Assembly: GCF_012034175.1 (NCBI RefSeq)
Contig: NZ_JAATEJ010000003.1
Span: 310,001 to 374,000, forward strand
DNA length: 64,000 nt
Reading direction: 5' to 3'
Source of the DNA: Actinacidiphila epipremni
Lineage (GTDB): Bacteria > Actinomycetota > Actinomycetes > Streptomycetales > Streptomycetaceae
Under the pieces are notes generated by a model that saw only the letters and a program-made list of their open reading frames with translations, was not told the DNA's origin and did not search any database. This document shows, piece after piece, positions 50,701 to 58,061 of the stretch; position 1 is the stretch's first letter, and every line of letters starts with the position of its first letter. Made by a program: the position numbers and the translations under genes.

Positions 50701-51305
50701 TCCTCGCCCGCCGCAGTCTCCCCCTCCTGCCCTCCCGTTCGCTCACCCTCAACACCCGTGCCCCCGAGGCGAGTTCACCGCCCGCCGCCGAGCGGCGGCC
50801 CGTCGTGGCGCCCCGCTGGCCCGCAGCGCAGGCGCAGGCGCAGGCGCAGGCCCGGACCCCGGCCGCCCCGAACCTCCAGCGCACCCTCGCCCCGAGCGCG
50901 CCCGCGCCGCCCGGCGACGCCCCCCGCCCCGTCCCGGTCGTCCGCCCCGCCGCCTCCCCCAGAGCGCAGGTCGACCCCCCGACCCTGCCGGCCGCAGGCC
51001 CCCGTACCGCGCCGCCGCCCGCCGTGCCCGCCCCGACGCCCGTCGTCCCGCTGATCCAGCGCGACGCCCTGCCGCCCGCCGGCGACTTCGGCGTCCCCCC
51101 GGGCGTCCCGGTCACCGCCGTGCGGGCCGGCGCCGCGAACAAGCCGGCCCCGCGCGAGCCGGAACCGGCGCCCCAGGCCCCCCAGACATCCGCCGACCTC
51201 GACGACCTCGCCCGCCGCCTGCTCGACCCGATGGCCCGGCTGCTGCGCACCGAGGTGCGGCGCGGCCGGGAACGCACCGGCCGGCCCCACGACGGCCGCC
51301 GGTGA
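47781..51305 (+). CDS. Very long disordered protein, candidate tape-measure protein
   Basis: A 1174-residue Gly/Ala/Pro-rich protein, almost entirely low complexity. Folded-looking parts are the N-terminus (MAWRDKLRR) with SDGLVFRGRLASWQNPQYDRGLAHGVL (about 103-130), and the C-terminus TSADLDDLARRLLDPMARLLRTEVRRGRERTGR (about 1138-1170), a basic helix. Between them short motifs recur: MPVVQPRAD/PVVQR-like units at least eleven times, and GSRGTLGEVPG-like units about five times. A 29-base stretch is repeated exactly at 49506-49534 and 49764-49792. It lies 4 bases after the DUF6760 gene and before the second tube gene, where long-tailed phages keep the tape measure. A large secreted or surface role is less likely, as no signal peptide exists. 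Confidence 0.6.
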   Translation: MAWRDKLRRAPAGRAHGESAHPAAAGGPVGAGGRATGTPAGPGGTPARPGRPAAAGPAGAVAGPGGTPAGAGGTLPAGWDGGWRRTTAPELTLSRAPLGVSDGLVFRGRLASWQNPQYDRGLAHGVLPTAPAGVVHGVTHPPAASAPSRAAALRGGPLLLSPAGGDAAPGQGRTRPLGAAGSPAGGTGAAPRIPLVRRVAVVPGASPSTAPGARDSAAGALQRAVPVRPVGPSPAEAQYRSDTPARRLPTVRALAAPAQLPQAEPQSAPGSRGTLGEPGRPAATSGPDAGGDGSRVGGAAGPGAGQGMPVVRPSGTPGPGGDVQRTVSGADAGSRGVPGGPTHAGAGSDRPRAGATPGPGGSAPAVQPRTDGASGAGHDGSSAGAAPGPAGGSPAVQLRGDGAGSGRRPLDATSLLAGPTGAAASGAGGDGSRAGSAPGPEGGSPVVQPRGDATSLRGAPAGGSLPAVGPGVDGAPLLGGSGGADRPGAGADSSRPGAVPGGGGGLPVVQPRGDEASGAAGTGGGVRRRAEDAVPGVSATPASGDRNTRGAADGPGGGRGGASASGPAAAQGPGAGMPVVQPRADVPGGGIAPGAAGPGKLPGSAPGAGPEPPAGLAGSRGTLGEVPGAAGALTSGAGGSAGSHTTSGEPAGPAGALAQGAGMPVVQPRAESASGAEPSRTVPGELTRPVRSSTSSATKDAPSGSEASPAGLGELSGPARSSAPGAGPDAGAGVGASRGVLGEVRGVAGALASGAGAQGVQLRAGGEPGPGGQPGGVGLPVVQRAEGASGHEGSGGTAQGVEGVTGERGTAGGEVPGPQRPLTGSRSPLGAPLAEMPSTAVPLAPGGVAGPGSGLPIVQRDADPGQSGARARGGLGAPLSALPPSAHVPGQSGGPGHAPTPSPRVPGQPASPGRSPNPPAPRQSSAPVPGPGGPRPRVAESGNVPAQRTPRDARAAGPVPVVLLARAATPGPGLLARRSLPLLPSRSLTLNTRAPEASSPPAAERRPVVAPRWPAAQAQAQAQARTPAAPNLQRTLAPSAPAPPGDAPRPVPVVRPAASPRAQVDPPTLPAAGPRTAPPPAVPAPTPVVPLIQRDALPPAGDFGVPPGVPVTAVRAGAANKPAPREPEPAPQAPQTSADLDDLARRLLDPMARLLRTEVRRGRERTGRPHDGRR

Positions 51306-51345
51306 GCGCCCGCCGCGCCCGGCACAGCGAAAGGACCGCCCCCCG

Positions 51346-51771
51346 ATGACGGACAGCATCTTCGCGACCAGCGTGTTCTTCCGGCTCGCCATCGGCGGCA
51401 ACGACCTCGGCGCCTTCCACACCTGCTCCGGCATGGGCGCCCAGGTGGAGATGGAGAGCTACGCCGAGGGCGGCAACAACGGCTTCACCTGGCAGCTGCC
51501 CGGCCGCGTGACCTGGTCGAACATCACCCTCACCCGCCCCGTCACCGCCGACACCGCGAAGATCGCCCGCTGGCTGGACGAGACGCTGCGCCGCGTCGAG
51601 CCGAAGGACGGCGAGATCGTCGCCCTGCGCCCCGACCTCACCCAGATCATCAGCTGGCAGGTCTTCGGGATCGTGCCCGTGCGCTGGGAGGGCCCCTCGT
51701 TCGACCCGTCGAGTTCGACCGCCGCCGTCGAGACGCTGGAGATCGCCCACGAGGGGCTGCGCCCCGGCTGA
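51346..51771 (+). CDS. Inner tube/tube-initiator protein (second copy)
   Basis: A 141-residue gp19-like protein (IFATSVFFRLAIGGNDLGAFHTCSGMGAQVEMESYAEGGNNGFTWQLPGRVTWSNITLTRPVTADTAKIARWL). It is clearly related to the first tube protein by fold motifs but divergent, like Afp5/Pvc5, which starts the tube at the baseplate. The ATG has GAAAGGA upstream. Confidence 0.9.
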   Translation: MTDSIFATSVFFRLAIGGNDLGAFHTCSGMGAQVEMESYAEGGNNGFTWQLPGRVTWSNITLTRPVTADTAKIARWLDETLRRVEPKDGEIVALRPDLTQIISWQVFGIVPVRWEGPSFDPSSSTAAVETLEIAHEGLRPG

Positions 51772-51884
51772 TCCCCGGACGCCCACCCGGGCGTGGCGGC
51801 GCCCGCCCCCACCGGCCCGCCACCAGGACCGACGACCGAAAAACGTAAGAAAAGACCCGCCACCCCGAGAGAGGAAGCCCCGCG
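51772..51884 (+). promoter_or_regulatory. Intergenic hairpin and A-rich patch inside the CIS operon
   Basis: GTGGCGG (51793-51799) can pair with CCGCCAC (51817-51823). It is followed by an A-rich run (51838-51855, GAAAAACGTAAGAAAAGA), striking in GC-rich DNA, and by GAGAGGAAG before the next ATG. It could be a partial terminator with re-initiation, an internal promoter or an RNA processing site. Confidence 0.35.
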
Positions 51885-52604
51885 ATGTCACCAGCGGTCC
51901 GGCCAGGACGGGCGCTGGCCCAGCTCGTGCTCATGGAGCCGCCGGCCACCGTCGGCGCCAAGCCCGGGGGGCGGATCGCGCAGCTGGACCTGCAGTTCAA
52001 CCCGGCGTCGCTGCGGCTGCAGAAGACGACGGAGTGGCGGCGCTCGCCCTCGCGGATGGCGGAGGAGTCGGCGCTGCCGGAGTTCGTCGGGTCCGGGCCG
52101 CGCACGCTCAGCCTGGAGGTCTTCCTGGACGCGACCGCGACGCACGACAACTCCGTGGAGCGCGCGGTCGACAAGCTCATGAAGGCGTGCGTGCCGACGC
52201 CGGCGAGCCTGGGCCGCAAAAAGCCGGCGAGCCCGTGGGTGCGCTTCGAGTGGGGGACGGCCCGCACGACGTCCTTCTACGGCGTCGTCACGAGCCTGTC
52301 GGCGACCTACTCGCTCTTCGACGTGGACGGCAAGCCGCTACGGGCGACCTGCGCGCTGTCGATCGAGGAGGCGAGCGTCGACGCGCAGGGCCAGAACCCG
52401 ACGTCCGGCGCCCGGACCGCGCGCAGCACGCACACCGTCGTCGCGGGCGACAGCCTGCCGCTGCTGGCGTGGCGGGAGTACGGGGACGCGGCGGCCTGGC
52501 GGGAGATCGCCGAGGCCAACGACATCGACGACCCGCTCGCGCTGGTGCCCGGCACGGAGCTGGTGGTGCCGGCGCTGCGCGGCGCGGGCGCGGAGGAGGA
52601 GTGA
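51885..52604 (+). CDS. LysM-domain baseplate hub protein (Afp7/gp53-like)
   Basis: A 239-residue protein. An N-terminal hub domain (about 10-165: LDLQFNPASLRLQKTTEWRRSPSRMAEESALPEFVGSGPRTLSLEVFLDATATHDNSVERAVDKLMKAC) is followed by a LysM domain (about 180-232: HTVVAGDSLPLLAWREYGDAAAWREIAEANDIDDPLALVPGTELVVPAL). In eCIS this protein joins tube and spike. The start ATG has GAGAGGAAG upstream. Its TGA overlaps the next ATG (TGATG). Confidence 0.9.
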   Translation: MSPAVRPGRALAQLVLMEPPATVGAKPGGRIAQLDLQFNPASLRLQKTTEWRRSPSRMAEESALPEFVGSGPRTLSLEVFLDATATHDNSVERAVDKLMKACVPTPASLGRKKPASPWVRFEWGTARTTSFYGVVTSLSATYSLFDVDGKPLRATCALSIEEASVDAQGQNPTSGARTARSTHTVVAGDSLPLLAWREYGDAAAWREIAEANDIDDPLALVPGTELVVPALRGAGAEEE

Positions 52605-54424
52605 TGGGCGGGTCCGAGGGGCAGGGCGGGCGGTCGTTCGCGGCCGACCCGATCGTGGAGGCGCCCGGCGAGCTGCCGAAGACGTGGGCGGCGCAGCTGG
52701 TGGGCTGCGTGGTGGACGAGAACGTCGGGCTGCCGGACGCCGCCGTGCTGACCTTCCGCGACCCCGACCACGAGTTCCTGGCCGCGACCGGCATCACCAT
52801 CGGCACCCCCTTGCGGGTGTCGGTCGTCACGGTCACCGACCAGGCGCGTGAGCGGCTGTTCGCCGGCGAGGTCACCGCGCTGGAGCTGGACCGCGACCGC
52901 ACCGGCTCCTTCACGGTCGTGCGGGCCTACTCGCGGGCGCACCGCCTCCAGCGCGGCCGGCGGGTCGCGGCGTACCGGAACATGTCGGCGGCGGCGATCG
53001 TGCGCGAGGTCGCGGCGCGGGCCGGGCTGGCGTGCGGGACGGTGCAGGCCGCGCCCGTCACGTACAAGCAGCTGTCGCAGGCGAACATCTCGGACTGGGA
53101 CTTCCTGCAGTATCTGGCGCACGAGAGCGGCGCGTTGGTGCGGGTCGACGACAAGGGGCTGCTCCAGTTCACCCGCGCGGACAAGGCGTCGGGCGCGCCC
53201 GCGCCCTCCACGTCGGCCGCCCGGGACCCGATGGTGCTCGAATACGGCCGCAATCTGCTGGCGTTGCGGGCCTCGCTGTCGGCGGCGGACGGTGCGGCGC
53301 AGGTGGAGGTGCGCGGTTGGGACGTGGCGACGAAGAGGCCGCTGGTCGCGCGGGAGCCGTCGGTGGTGAGCGACACCGTGCTGCCGGGGCTGAGCCCGGC
53401 GCTGGCGGCGAAGTTCGGCACCGCGAAGCTCACCGTCGCCGACACCCCGTACCGCACGATGGCCGAGACGACGGCGGCGGCGCAGGCGACCGCCGAGCAA
53501 GTAAGCGCCGGCTTCGCGGAGTTGGAGGCGGTCGCGGAGGGCAATCCGCGGCTGCGGGCGGGCGCGCCGGTGGCGCTCGGCAATGTCGGGCCGGCCTTCT
53601 CCGGCCGCTACACGGCGACCGCGGTGCAGCACGACCTGGAGCCCGACCGCGGCTACCGCACCACGCTGTGGGTCAGCGCGAGCCCGGACCGCTCGCTGAC
53701 GGGCCTGGTGACCGGCGCCAACGCGCCGAGCCGCGGCCCGCGCATCCCGGGCCTGGCGATCGGCGTCGTCACGGACGTACGGGAGCCGGACGGCGGGCAG
53801 AACGGCGCGGTGCGGCTCAAATTCCCCTGGCTGGACGACACTTACGTCTCCGACTGGGTCCGCACCGTGCAGTGGGGCGGCAAGGGCGGCGGCGGGGTCG
53901 TCAGCCCCGAGGTCAACGACGAGGTGCTGGTCGGCTTCGAGCAGGGCCTGCTGGACCACCCGTACGTCCTCGGCGGCCTCTACAACGGCGACGACCGCCC
54001 GTCCCCGCATGACGTGCCGCTCGTGGACCGCACCAGCGGCAAGGTCAACCGCCGCTCGGTGGTGTCGCGTTCGGGCCACCGGGTGGAGCTGCTGGACGCG
54101 CCGGCGCCCGGGCCCTCCGGGCTGCGGCTGGTGACCGGCGACGAGCGGCTCGCGGTACGGCTCGACGAGCGGCGCGGCCGGATCGAGGTGACGGTGTCGG
54201 CGGGCCGCGGCAGCCCGCTGACCTCGCTGGTGATGGACCGCGACGGCATCACGCTGGACGCCGGCGCGGGCACGGTGAGCCTGCGCGGCCGGCAGGTGGA
54301 CGTCACGGGAACGGCGGGCGCGCGCGTCACGGCCCCGTCGGTGAACGTCAAGGGCACGGCGGACGTCACGGTGGACGGCGGGGCGCTGGGCGTGCTGAAG
54401 GCGGCGCTGGTGCGGATCAACTGA
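52604..54424 (+). CDS. VgrG-like spike protein (Afp8-like)
   Basis: A 606-residue baseplate spike. The gp27-like part (about 1-370) includes VDENVGLPDAAVLTFRDPDHEFLA and the phage-late-control region ANISDWDFLQYLAHESGALVRVDDKGLLQFTRAD. A gp5-like OB fold (about 385-480, AIGVVTDVREPDGGQNGAVRLKFPWLDDTYVSDWVRTVQWGG) follows, then NDEVLVGFEQGLLDHPYVLGGLYNGDD and a beta-helix tail with valine-rich repeats up to VTVDGGALGVLKAALVRIN. The ATG (52604) overlaps the hub stop. It carries no extra effector domain. Confidence 0.93.
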   Translation: MGGSEGQGGRSFAADPIVEAPGELPKTWAAQLVGCVVDENVGLPDAAVLTFRDPDHEFLAATGITIGTPLRVSVVTVTDQARERLFAGEVTALELDRDRTGSFTVVRAYSRAHRLQRGRRVAAYRNMSAAAIVREVAARAGLACGTVQAAPVTYKQLSQANISDWDFLQYLAHESGALVRVDDKGLLQFTRADKASGAPAPSTSAARDPMVLEYGRNLLALRASLSAADGAAQVEVRGWDVATKRPLVAREPSVVSDTVLPGLSPALAAKFGTAKLTVADTPYRTMAETTAAAQATAEQVSAGFAELEAVAEGNPRLRAGAPVALGNVGPAFSGRYTATAVQHDLEPDRGYRTTLWVSASPDRSLTGLVTGANAPSRGPRIPGLAIGVVTDVREPDGGQNGAVRLKFPWLDDTYVSDWVRTVQWGGKGGGGVVSPEVNDEVLVGFEQGLLDHPYVLGGLYNGDDRPSPHDVPLVDRTSGKVNRRSVVSRSGHRVELLDAPAPGPSGLRLVTGDERLAVRLDERRGRIEVTVSAGRGSPLTSLVMDRDGITLDAGAGTVSLRGRQVDVTGTAGARVTAPSVNVKGTADVTVDGGALGVLKAALVRIN

Positions 54425-54456
54425 GGCGGAGGCGGGGTGGGTTCGTCCTGCCATGC

Positions 54457-54597
54457 GGTCAACGGGGCCGCGTGCAGGGGCGCTTGAGGTCAACCGGGGC
54501 CTTGCCCGAAGGCCCTTGAGGTCAACGGGGCCCGCGCAAGGGCCCTTGAGGTCAACAGGGCCCCGCGCAGGGGCCCTTGAGGTCAACCGAGGTCAAC
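54457..54597 (+). repeat. 31-bp tandem repeats, each able to form a hairpin
   Basis: GGTCAAC recurs at 54457, 54488, 54520, 54550, 54581 and 54591, giving four units of 30-32 bases plus a short remnant. The best unit is GGTCAAC, then a GGGCCCC-GCGCA-GGGGCCC stem-loop, then TTGA. They fill the gap between the spike and PAAR genes. Since 31 is not a multiple of 3 the frame shifts at each unit, so the repeats do not encode an extension of the PAAR protein. Confidence 0.9.
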
Positions 54598-54611
54598 TGA
54601 GGAGCGACGCA

Positions 54612-54929
54612 ATGCCGGCAGCAGCCCGTACCGGTGATCCCACCGACCACGGCGGGACGATCACCACCCCGCCGCCCGGCGCCGCCGTGGCGGTCGCGCG
54701 GGTGCTGATCGGCGGCAGGCCCGCCGCCGTCGTGGGCAGCCTCGCCGTCTGCCCGCTGCCGCCGCACGCCGCGCTCGGCCCGGCCAATGTGATCCTGCCC
54801 AACCCGGCCGCGGCGCTGGGCGGCGTGGTGCTGGTCGGCGGGCTGCCGGCCGCGCGGATGGGCGACCGCACCGCGTGCGGCGCGGTCGTGGTGCTCGGCG
54901 CGCCCAACGTGCTGATCGGAGGGGTGTGA
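54612..54929 (+). CDS. PAAR-domain spike tip protein
   Basis: A 105-residue PAAR protein that caps the spike with a sharp cone. Typical repeats are ARTGDPTDHGGTITTPPPGAAVAVARVLIGGRPAAVVGSLAVC, NVILPNPAAALGGVVLVGGLPAARMGDRTACGAVVVLGAPNVLIGG. His/Cys residues for the tip zinc are present (DHGG, CPLPPH, TACG). The ATG 54612 is chosen by GAGGAGCG immediately upstream. It is followed by a TGATG overlap with the gp25 gene. Confidence 0.92.
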   Translation: MPAAARTGDPTDHGGTITTPPPGAAVAVARVLIGGRPAAVVGSLAVCPLPPHAALGPANVILPNPAAALGGVVLVGGLPAARMGDRTACGAVVVLGAPNVLIGGV

Positions 54930-55432
54930 TGAGCGAGCGGTTCATCGGCCGCGGCTGGGCCTTCCCGCTGCGGGTCGGCCCGACCGGCGGGATCGCCATG
55001 GTCGAGCGGGAGCGGGAGATCGAGGAGGCGATCCGGCTGGTGCTCGGCACCGCGCCCGGCGAGCGGCCCATGCGCCCCGAATTCGGCTGCGGCATCCACG
55101 AGTACGTCTTCGCGCCGGGCGACGGAGCGACGGCCGGGCGGGTCGCGCAGCAGGTGCGCGAGGCGCTGGAGCGGTGGGAGCCGCGCATCACGGTGGACGA
55201 CGTGGTCGTGGCCTTCGACGCGATCGAGGCCGGCACGCTCTACATCGACGTGCACTACACCGTGCGGTCCACCAACGACCGGCGCAACCTGGTCTTCCCC
55301 TTCTACACGATCCCCTCCGACGCGGCCGACGACCTGCCCGACGGCCTCCCGCCGGGCCTGCCGACCGATCTGCCCGAGGGCCTGCCCGCCGACCGGCGCC
55401 AGGTCGGCCGCGGCACGGGGGGCGGGTACTGA
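54929..55432 (+). CDS. GPW/gp25 family baseplate wedge protein
   Basis: A 167-residue gp25-like protein: FIGRGWAFPLRVGPTGGIAMVEREREIEEAIRLVLGTAPGERPMRPEFGCGIHEYVFAP is the family core, containing the conserved E-R-P-M-x-P-x-F-G segment. A Pro/Leu/Gly-rich tail (DDLPDGLPPGLPTDLPEGLP) extends the usual length by ~40 residues. gp25 nucleates the sheath at the baseplate. Both ends use TGATG overlaps. Confidence 0.94.
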   Translation: MSERFIGRGWAFPLRVGPTGGIAMVEREREIEEAIRLVLGTAPGERPMRPEFGCGIHEYVFAPGDGATAGRVAQQVREALERWEPRITVDDVVVAFDAIEAGTLYIDVHYTVRSTNDRRNLVFPFYTIPSDAADDLPDGLPPGLPTDLPEGLPADRRQVGRGTGGGY

Positions 55433-57393
55433 TGGCGCCGCTGCCCTCGCCCAACCTGGACGACCGCCGCTTCCAGCAACTCGTCGACGAGGCCAAGCGG
55501 TACGTGCAGCAGCGCGCGCCCGAGTGGACCGACCACAACGTCTCCGACCCGGGCGTCACGCTCATCGAGACCTTCGCGTACCTGGTGGACCAGCTGCTCT
55601 ACCGGCTCAACCGGGTGCCGGAGAAGAACTACCTGGCGTTTCTGGACCTGCTCGGCATCCGGCTGTTCCCGCCGGCCGCGGCCCGCGCGGACGTCGACTT
55701 CTGGCTGTCGGCGCCGCAGGGCGACACCGTGCTGCTGCCGGCCGGCACCGAGGTGGCGACCGCGCGCGGCGAGACGGAGGAGCCGGTGGTCTTCGCGACC
55801 ACCGACGAACTGCGCATCCTGCCCAGCGAGTTGACGCACCTGGTGACGGCGCCGCAGGGCGGCGAGCAGCGCGACGCCACCCGCACGCTCGGCGAGGGCG
55901 GCGACGTGCGGTGCTTCCAGGCCGCGCCGCGGCCCGGCGACGCGCTGCTGTTCGGGCTGCCCACGGCGGTGCCGCGCTGCATCGTCGCGGTCCGGCTGGA
56001 CAGCCGGGTCGAGGGCATCGGCGTGGACCCGCGGCAGCCGCCGCTGGTGTGGGAGGCGTGGGACGGCACGGGCTGGCAGCCGTGCGAGACCGGCGAGGAC
56101 ACCACGGGCGGGCTCAACCGCCCCGGGGAGGTGGTGCTCTACGTGCCCGCCGGGCACACCGCGTCGGTCAGCGGCGGCTCGCCGGGCGGCTGGCTGCGCT
56201 GCCGGGTCACCGAGCCGGAGCCGGGCCAGCCCTTCTACTCCGAGTCGCCGACCGTACGGGAGGCCGCGGTCTTCACGGTGGGCGGCACGATCGCCGCCGA
56301 GCACGCGCAGACGCTGACGGATGTGCCGCTGGGCACGTCCGAGGGGGTCGCCGGGCAGAGCTTCCGGCTGGCCCGGCCGCCGGTGCTGCTGGACGGCGGG
56401 CCGCCGGTGGTCGAGGTGTCCTCGGCGGAGGGCTGGCAGCGGTGGGAGGTCGTCGAGCACTTCGGCCGCTCGGGGCCGGAGGACCGGCATGTGCGGCTGG
56501 ACGCGACGGCCGGCGAGTTCGGCTTCCCGCCGGCGGTGCGCGAACCGGACGGCTCGATGCGCTTCTACGGCGCGGTGCCGCCCAAGGGCGCGCAGGTGCG
56601 GGTGGCCCGCTACCGCACGGGCGGCGGCACCGCGGGGAACGTCGCGCGCGGGGCGATCTCGGTGCTGCGCAGCTCGGTGCCGTACGTGGCCCGGGTCGTC
56701 AACCGCGAGGCCGCGCTCGGCGGGGTCGCCGGGGAGAGCGTCGCCAACGCGAAGCTGCGGGCGCCGGACGCGCTGCGGATGCAGGAGCGGGCGGTGACGG
56801 CGCAGGACTACGAGATCATCGCCCGGCAGGCGGCGCCGTCCGTGCGCCGGGTGCGCTGCCTGCCGGCCGCCGCGGGGGACGCGGCGGTGCGGGTGCTGGT
56901 CGTGCCGGACGCGGTCGCCGACGCCGGTGACGACCGGCTGCGCTTCGAGCAGATGATCCCCTCGGAGCAGGTGCTCGGCGCGATCGCCGCGAGCCTGGAC
57001 GAGCGGCGGCTGCTCGGCACCCGGGTGCTCGTCGAGCCGCCCGCCTACCAGGGCGTCACCGTCGTGGCCCGGCTCAGCACCCCCGCCGGCGCCGACCCCG
57101 ACGCGATCCGCGAGGCGTCCCTGGCCGCCCTCTACCGCTACCTCCACCCCCTCCACGGCGGCCCCGACGGCACCGGCTGGCCCTTCGGCCGCCCCGTCCA
57201 GTACGGCGAGATCTTCGGCGTCCTGCAACGCGCCACGGGCGACACGGTCGTCGACGAGATCCGCCTCTTCCCCGCCGACCCCCTCACCGGCCGCCGCGGC
57301 GCCCCCACGGACCGCATCGACATCACCGCGGACGCGCTCGTCTTCTCCCACCACCACCAGGTCGCTGCCGCTGCGGCCGGGGGTACGGCGTGA
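55432..57393 (+). CDS. Baseplate assembly protein J-like (Afp11-type)
   Basis: A 653-residue wedge protein. It begins with LPSPNLDDRRFQQLVDEAKRYVQQRAPEWTDHNVSDPGVTLIETFAYLVDQLLYRLNRVPEKNYLAFLDLLGIRLFPPAAARADVDFWL, the family signature. The central Ig-like parts are followed by the J-like core (GGTAGNVARGAISVLRSSVPYVARVVNREAALGGVAGESVANAKLRAPDALRMQERAVTAQDYE) and a C-terminal domain. It forms the iris-like baseplate frame with gp25 and the next gene product. ATG overlaps the gp25 stop. Confidence 0.93.
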   Translation: MAPLPSPNLDDRRFQQLVDEAKRYVQQRAPEWTDHNVSDPGVTLIETFAYLVDQLLYRLNRVPEKNYLAFLDLLGIRLFPPAAARADVDFWLSAPQGDTVLLPAGTEVATARGETEEPVVFATTDELRILPSELTHLVTAPQGGEQRDATRTLGEGGDVRCFQAAPRPGDALLFGLPTAVPRCIVAVRLDSRVEGIGVDPRQPPLVWEAWDGTGWQPCETGEDTTGGLNRPGEVVLYVPAGHTASVSGGSPGGWLRCRVTEPEPGQPFYSESPTVREAAVFTVGGTIAAEHAQTLTDVPLGTSEGVAGQSFRLARPPVLLDGGPPVVEVSSAEGWQRWEVVEHFGRSGPEDRHVRLDATAGEFGFPPAVREPDGSMRFYGAVPPKGAQVRVARYRTGGGTAGNVARGAISVLRSSVPYVARVVNREAALGGVAGESVANAKLRAPDALRMQERAVTAQDYEIIARQAAPSVRRVRCLPAAAGDAAVRVLVVPDAVADAGDDRLRFEQMIPSEQVLGAIAASLDERRLLGTRVLVEPPAYQGVTVVARLSTPAGADPDAIREASLAALYRYLHPLHGGPDGTGWPFGRPVQYGEIFGVLQRATGDTVVDEIRLFPADPLTGRRGAPTDRIDITADALVFSHHHQVAAAAAGGTA

Positions 57394-57481
57394 GCCCCGG
57401 GGGGTGCGGCGCCGCGGCTGCCGCGGGCGGGCGTGTGCGGTCCGGTCGGGGGTGCCCGGCGGGGCGTGTCGGAGGTGGGCG

Positions 57482-58057
57482 GTGAGTCGGCGGGCGGCGG
57501 TCGGGGGGTTGCCGAGCCGGCATCCGATCGGGGAGTTGCTGCCGGGGCTGTATGCCGACGACGACCTCGCGCAGCGGTTCACCGCCGGGTTGGACACCGT
57601 GCTCGCGCCGGTTTTCGCCACGCTCGACAACCTGCCCGCGTATCTCGATCCGCGGCTCGCGCCGGTGGACTTCCTGGGGTGGCTCGCCTCGTGGGTCGGG
57701 GCCGCGGACGATCCGGGCGGGCCGGTGGAGCTGCGGCGGGAGGCGGTCGTGCGGGCGTTGGAGCTGCACCGGTTGCGCGGGACGCGGCGCGGGCTCGTCG
57801 AGGCGCTGCGGCTCGTGCACGGCGTGGACGCCGAGGTCACCGGGGACGGCGGCACGGCCTGGTCCCGCACCCCCGGGGCCGCGCCCCCCGCGCCGGACCC
57901 GGCCGGCCCGCTCGTACGGGTGTGGCCCGGGCGCGAGGCGCATGTCGACGCCGTGCGCGTACGCGAGACCGTACGGCTGATGTGCCCGGCGCACACCGCG
58001 TGCCGGGTCGAGGTCCTGGCCGCACCGCCCACCCCGAACGCCCACGAAGGGAGGTGA
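57482..58057 (+). CDS. Phage tail protein I-like baseplate protein (Afp12-type)
   Basis: A 191-residue protein with LLPGLYADDDLAQRFTAGLDTVLAPVFATLDNLPAYLDPRLAPVDFLGWLASWVG and RREAVVRALELHRLRGTRRGLVEALRLVHGVDAEV, the P2 gpI/DUF-like tail protein pattern. GTG 57482 is chosen by GGAGG 6 bases upstream. Tail fibres usually attach to it, but no fibre gene follows. The next gene starts 4 bases after the stop. Confidence 0.88.
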   Translation: MSRRAAVGGLPSRHPIGELLPGLYADDDLAQRFTAGLDTVLAPVFATLDNLPAYLDPRLAPVDFLGWLASWVGAADDPGGPVELRREAVVRALELHRLRGTRRGLVEALRLVHGVDAEVTGDGGTAWSRTPGAAPPAPDPAGPLVRVWPGREAHVDAVRVRETVRLMCPAHTACRVEVLAAPPTPNAHEGR

Positions 58058-58061
58058 CGTC

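Noticed and set aside
54457-54597. CRISPR array
   Set aside because: Units are contiguous and wholly repeated, with no unique spacers, and no cas gene is present.
54453-54611. A longer N-terminus of the PAAR protein read through the 31-bp repeats
   Set aside because: The repeat period shifts the frame at every unit, and a good ribosome site precedes ATG 54612.
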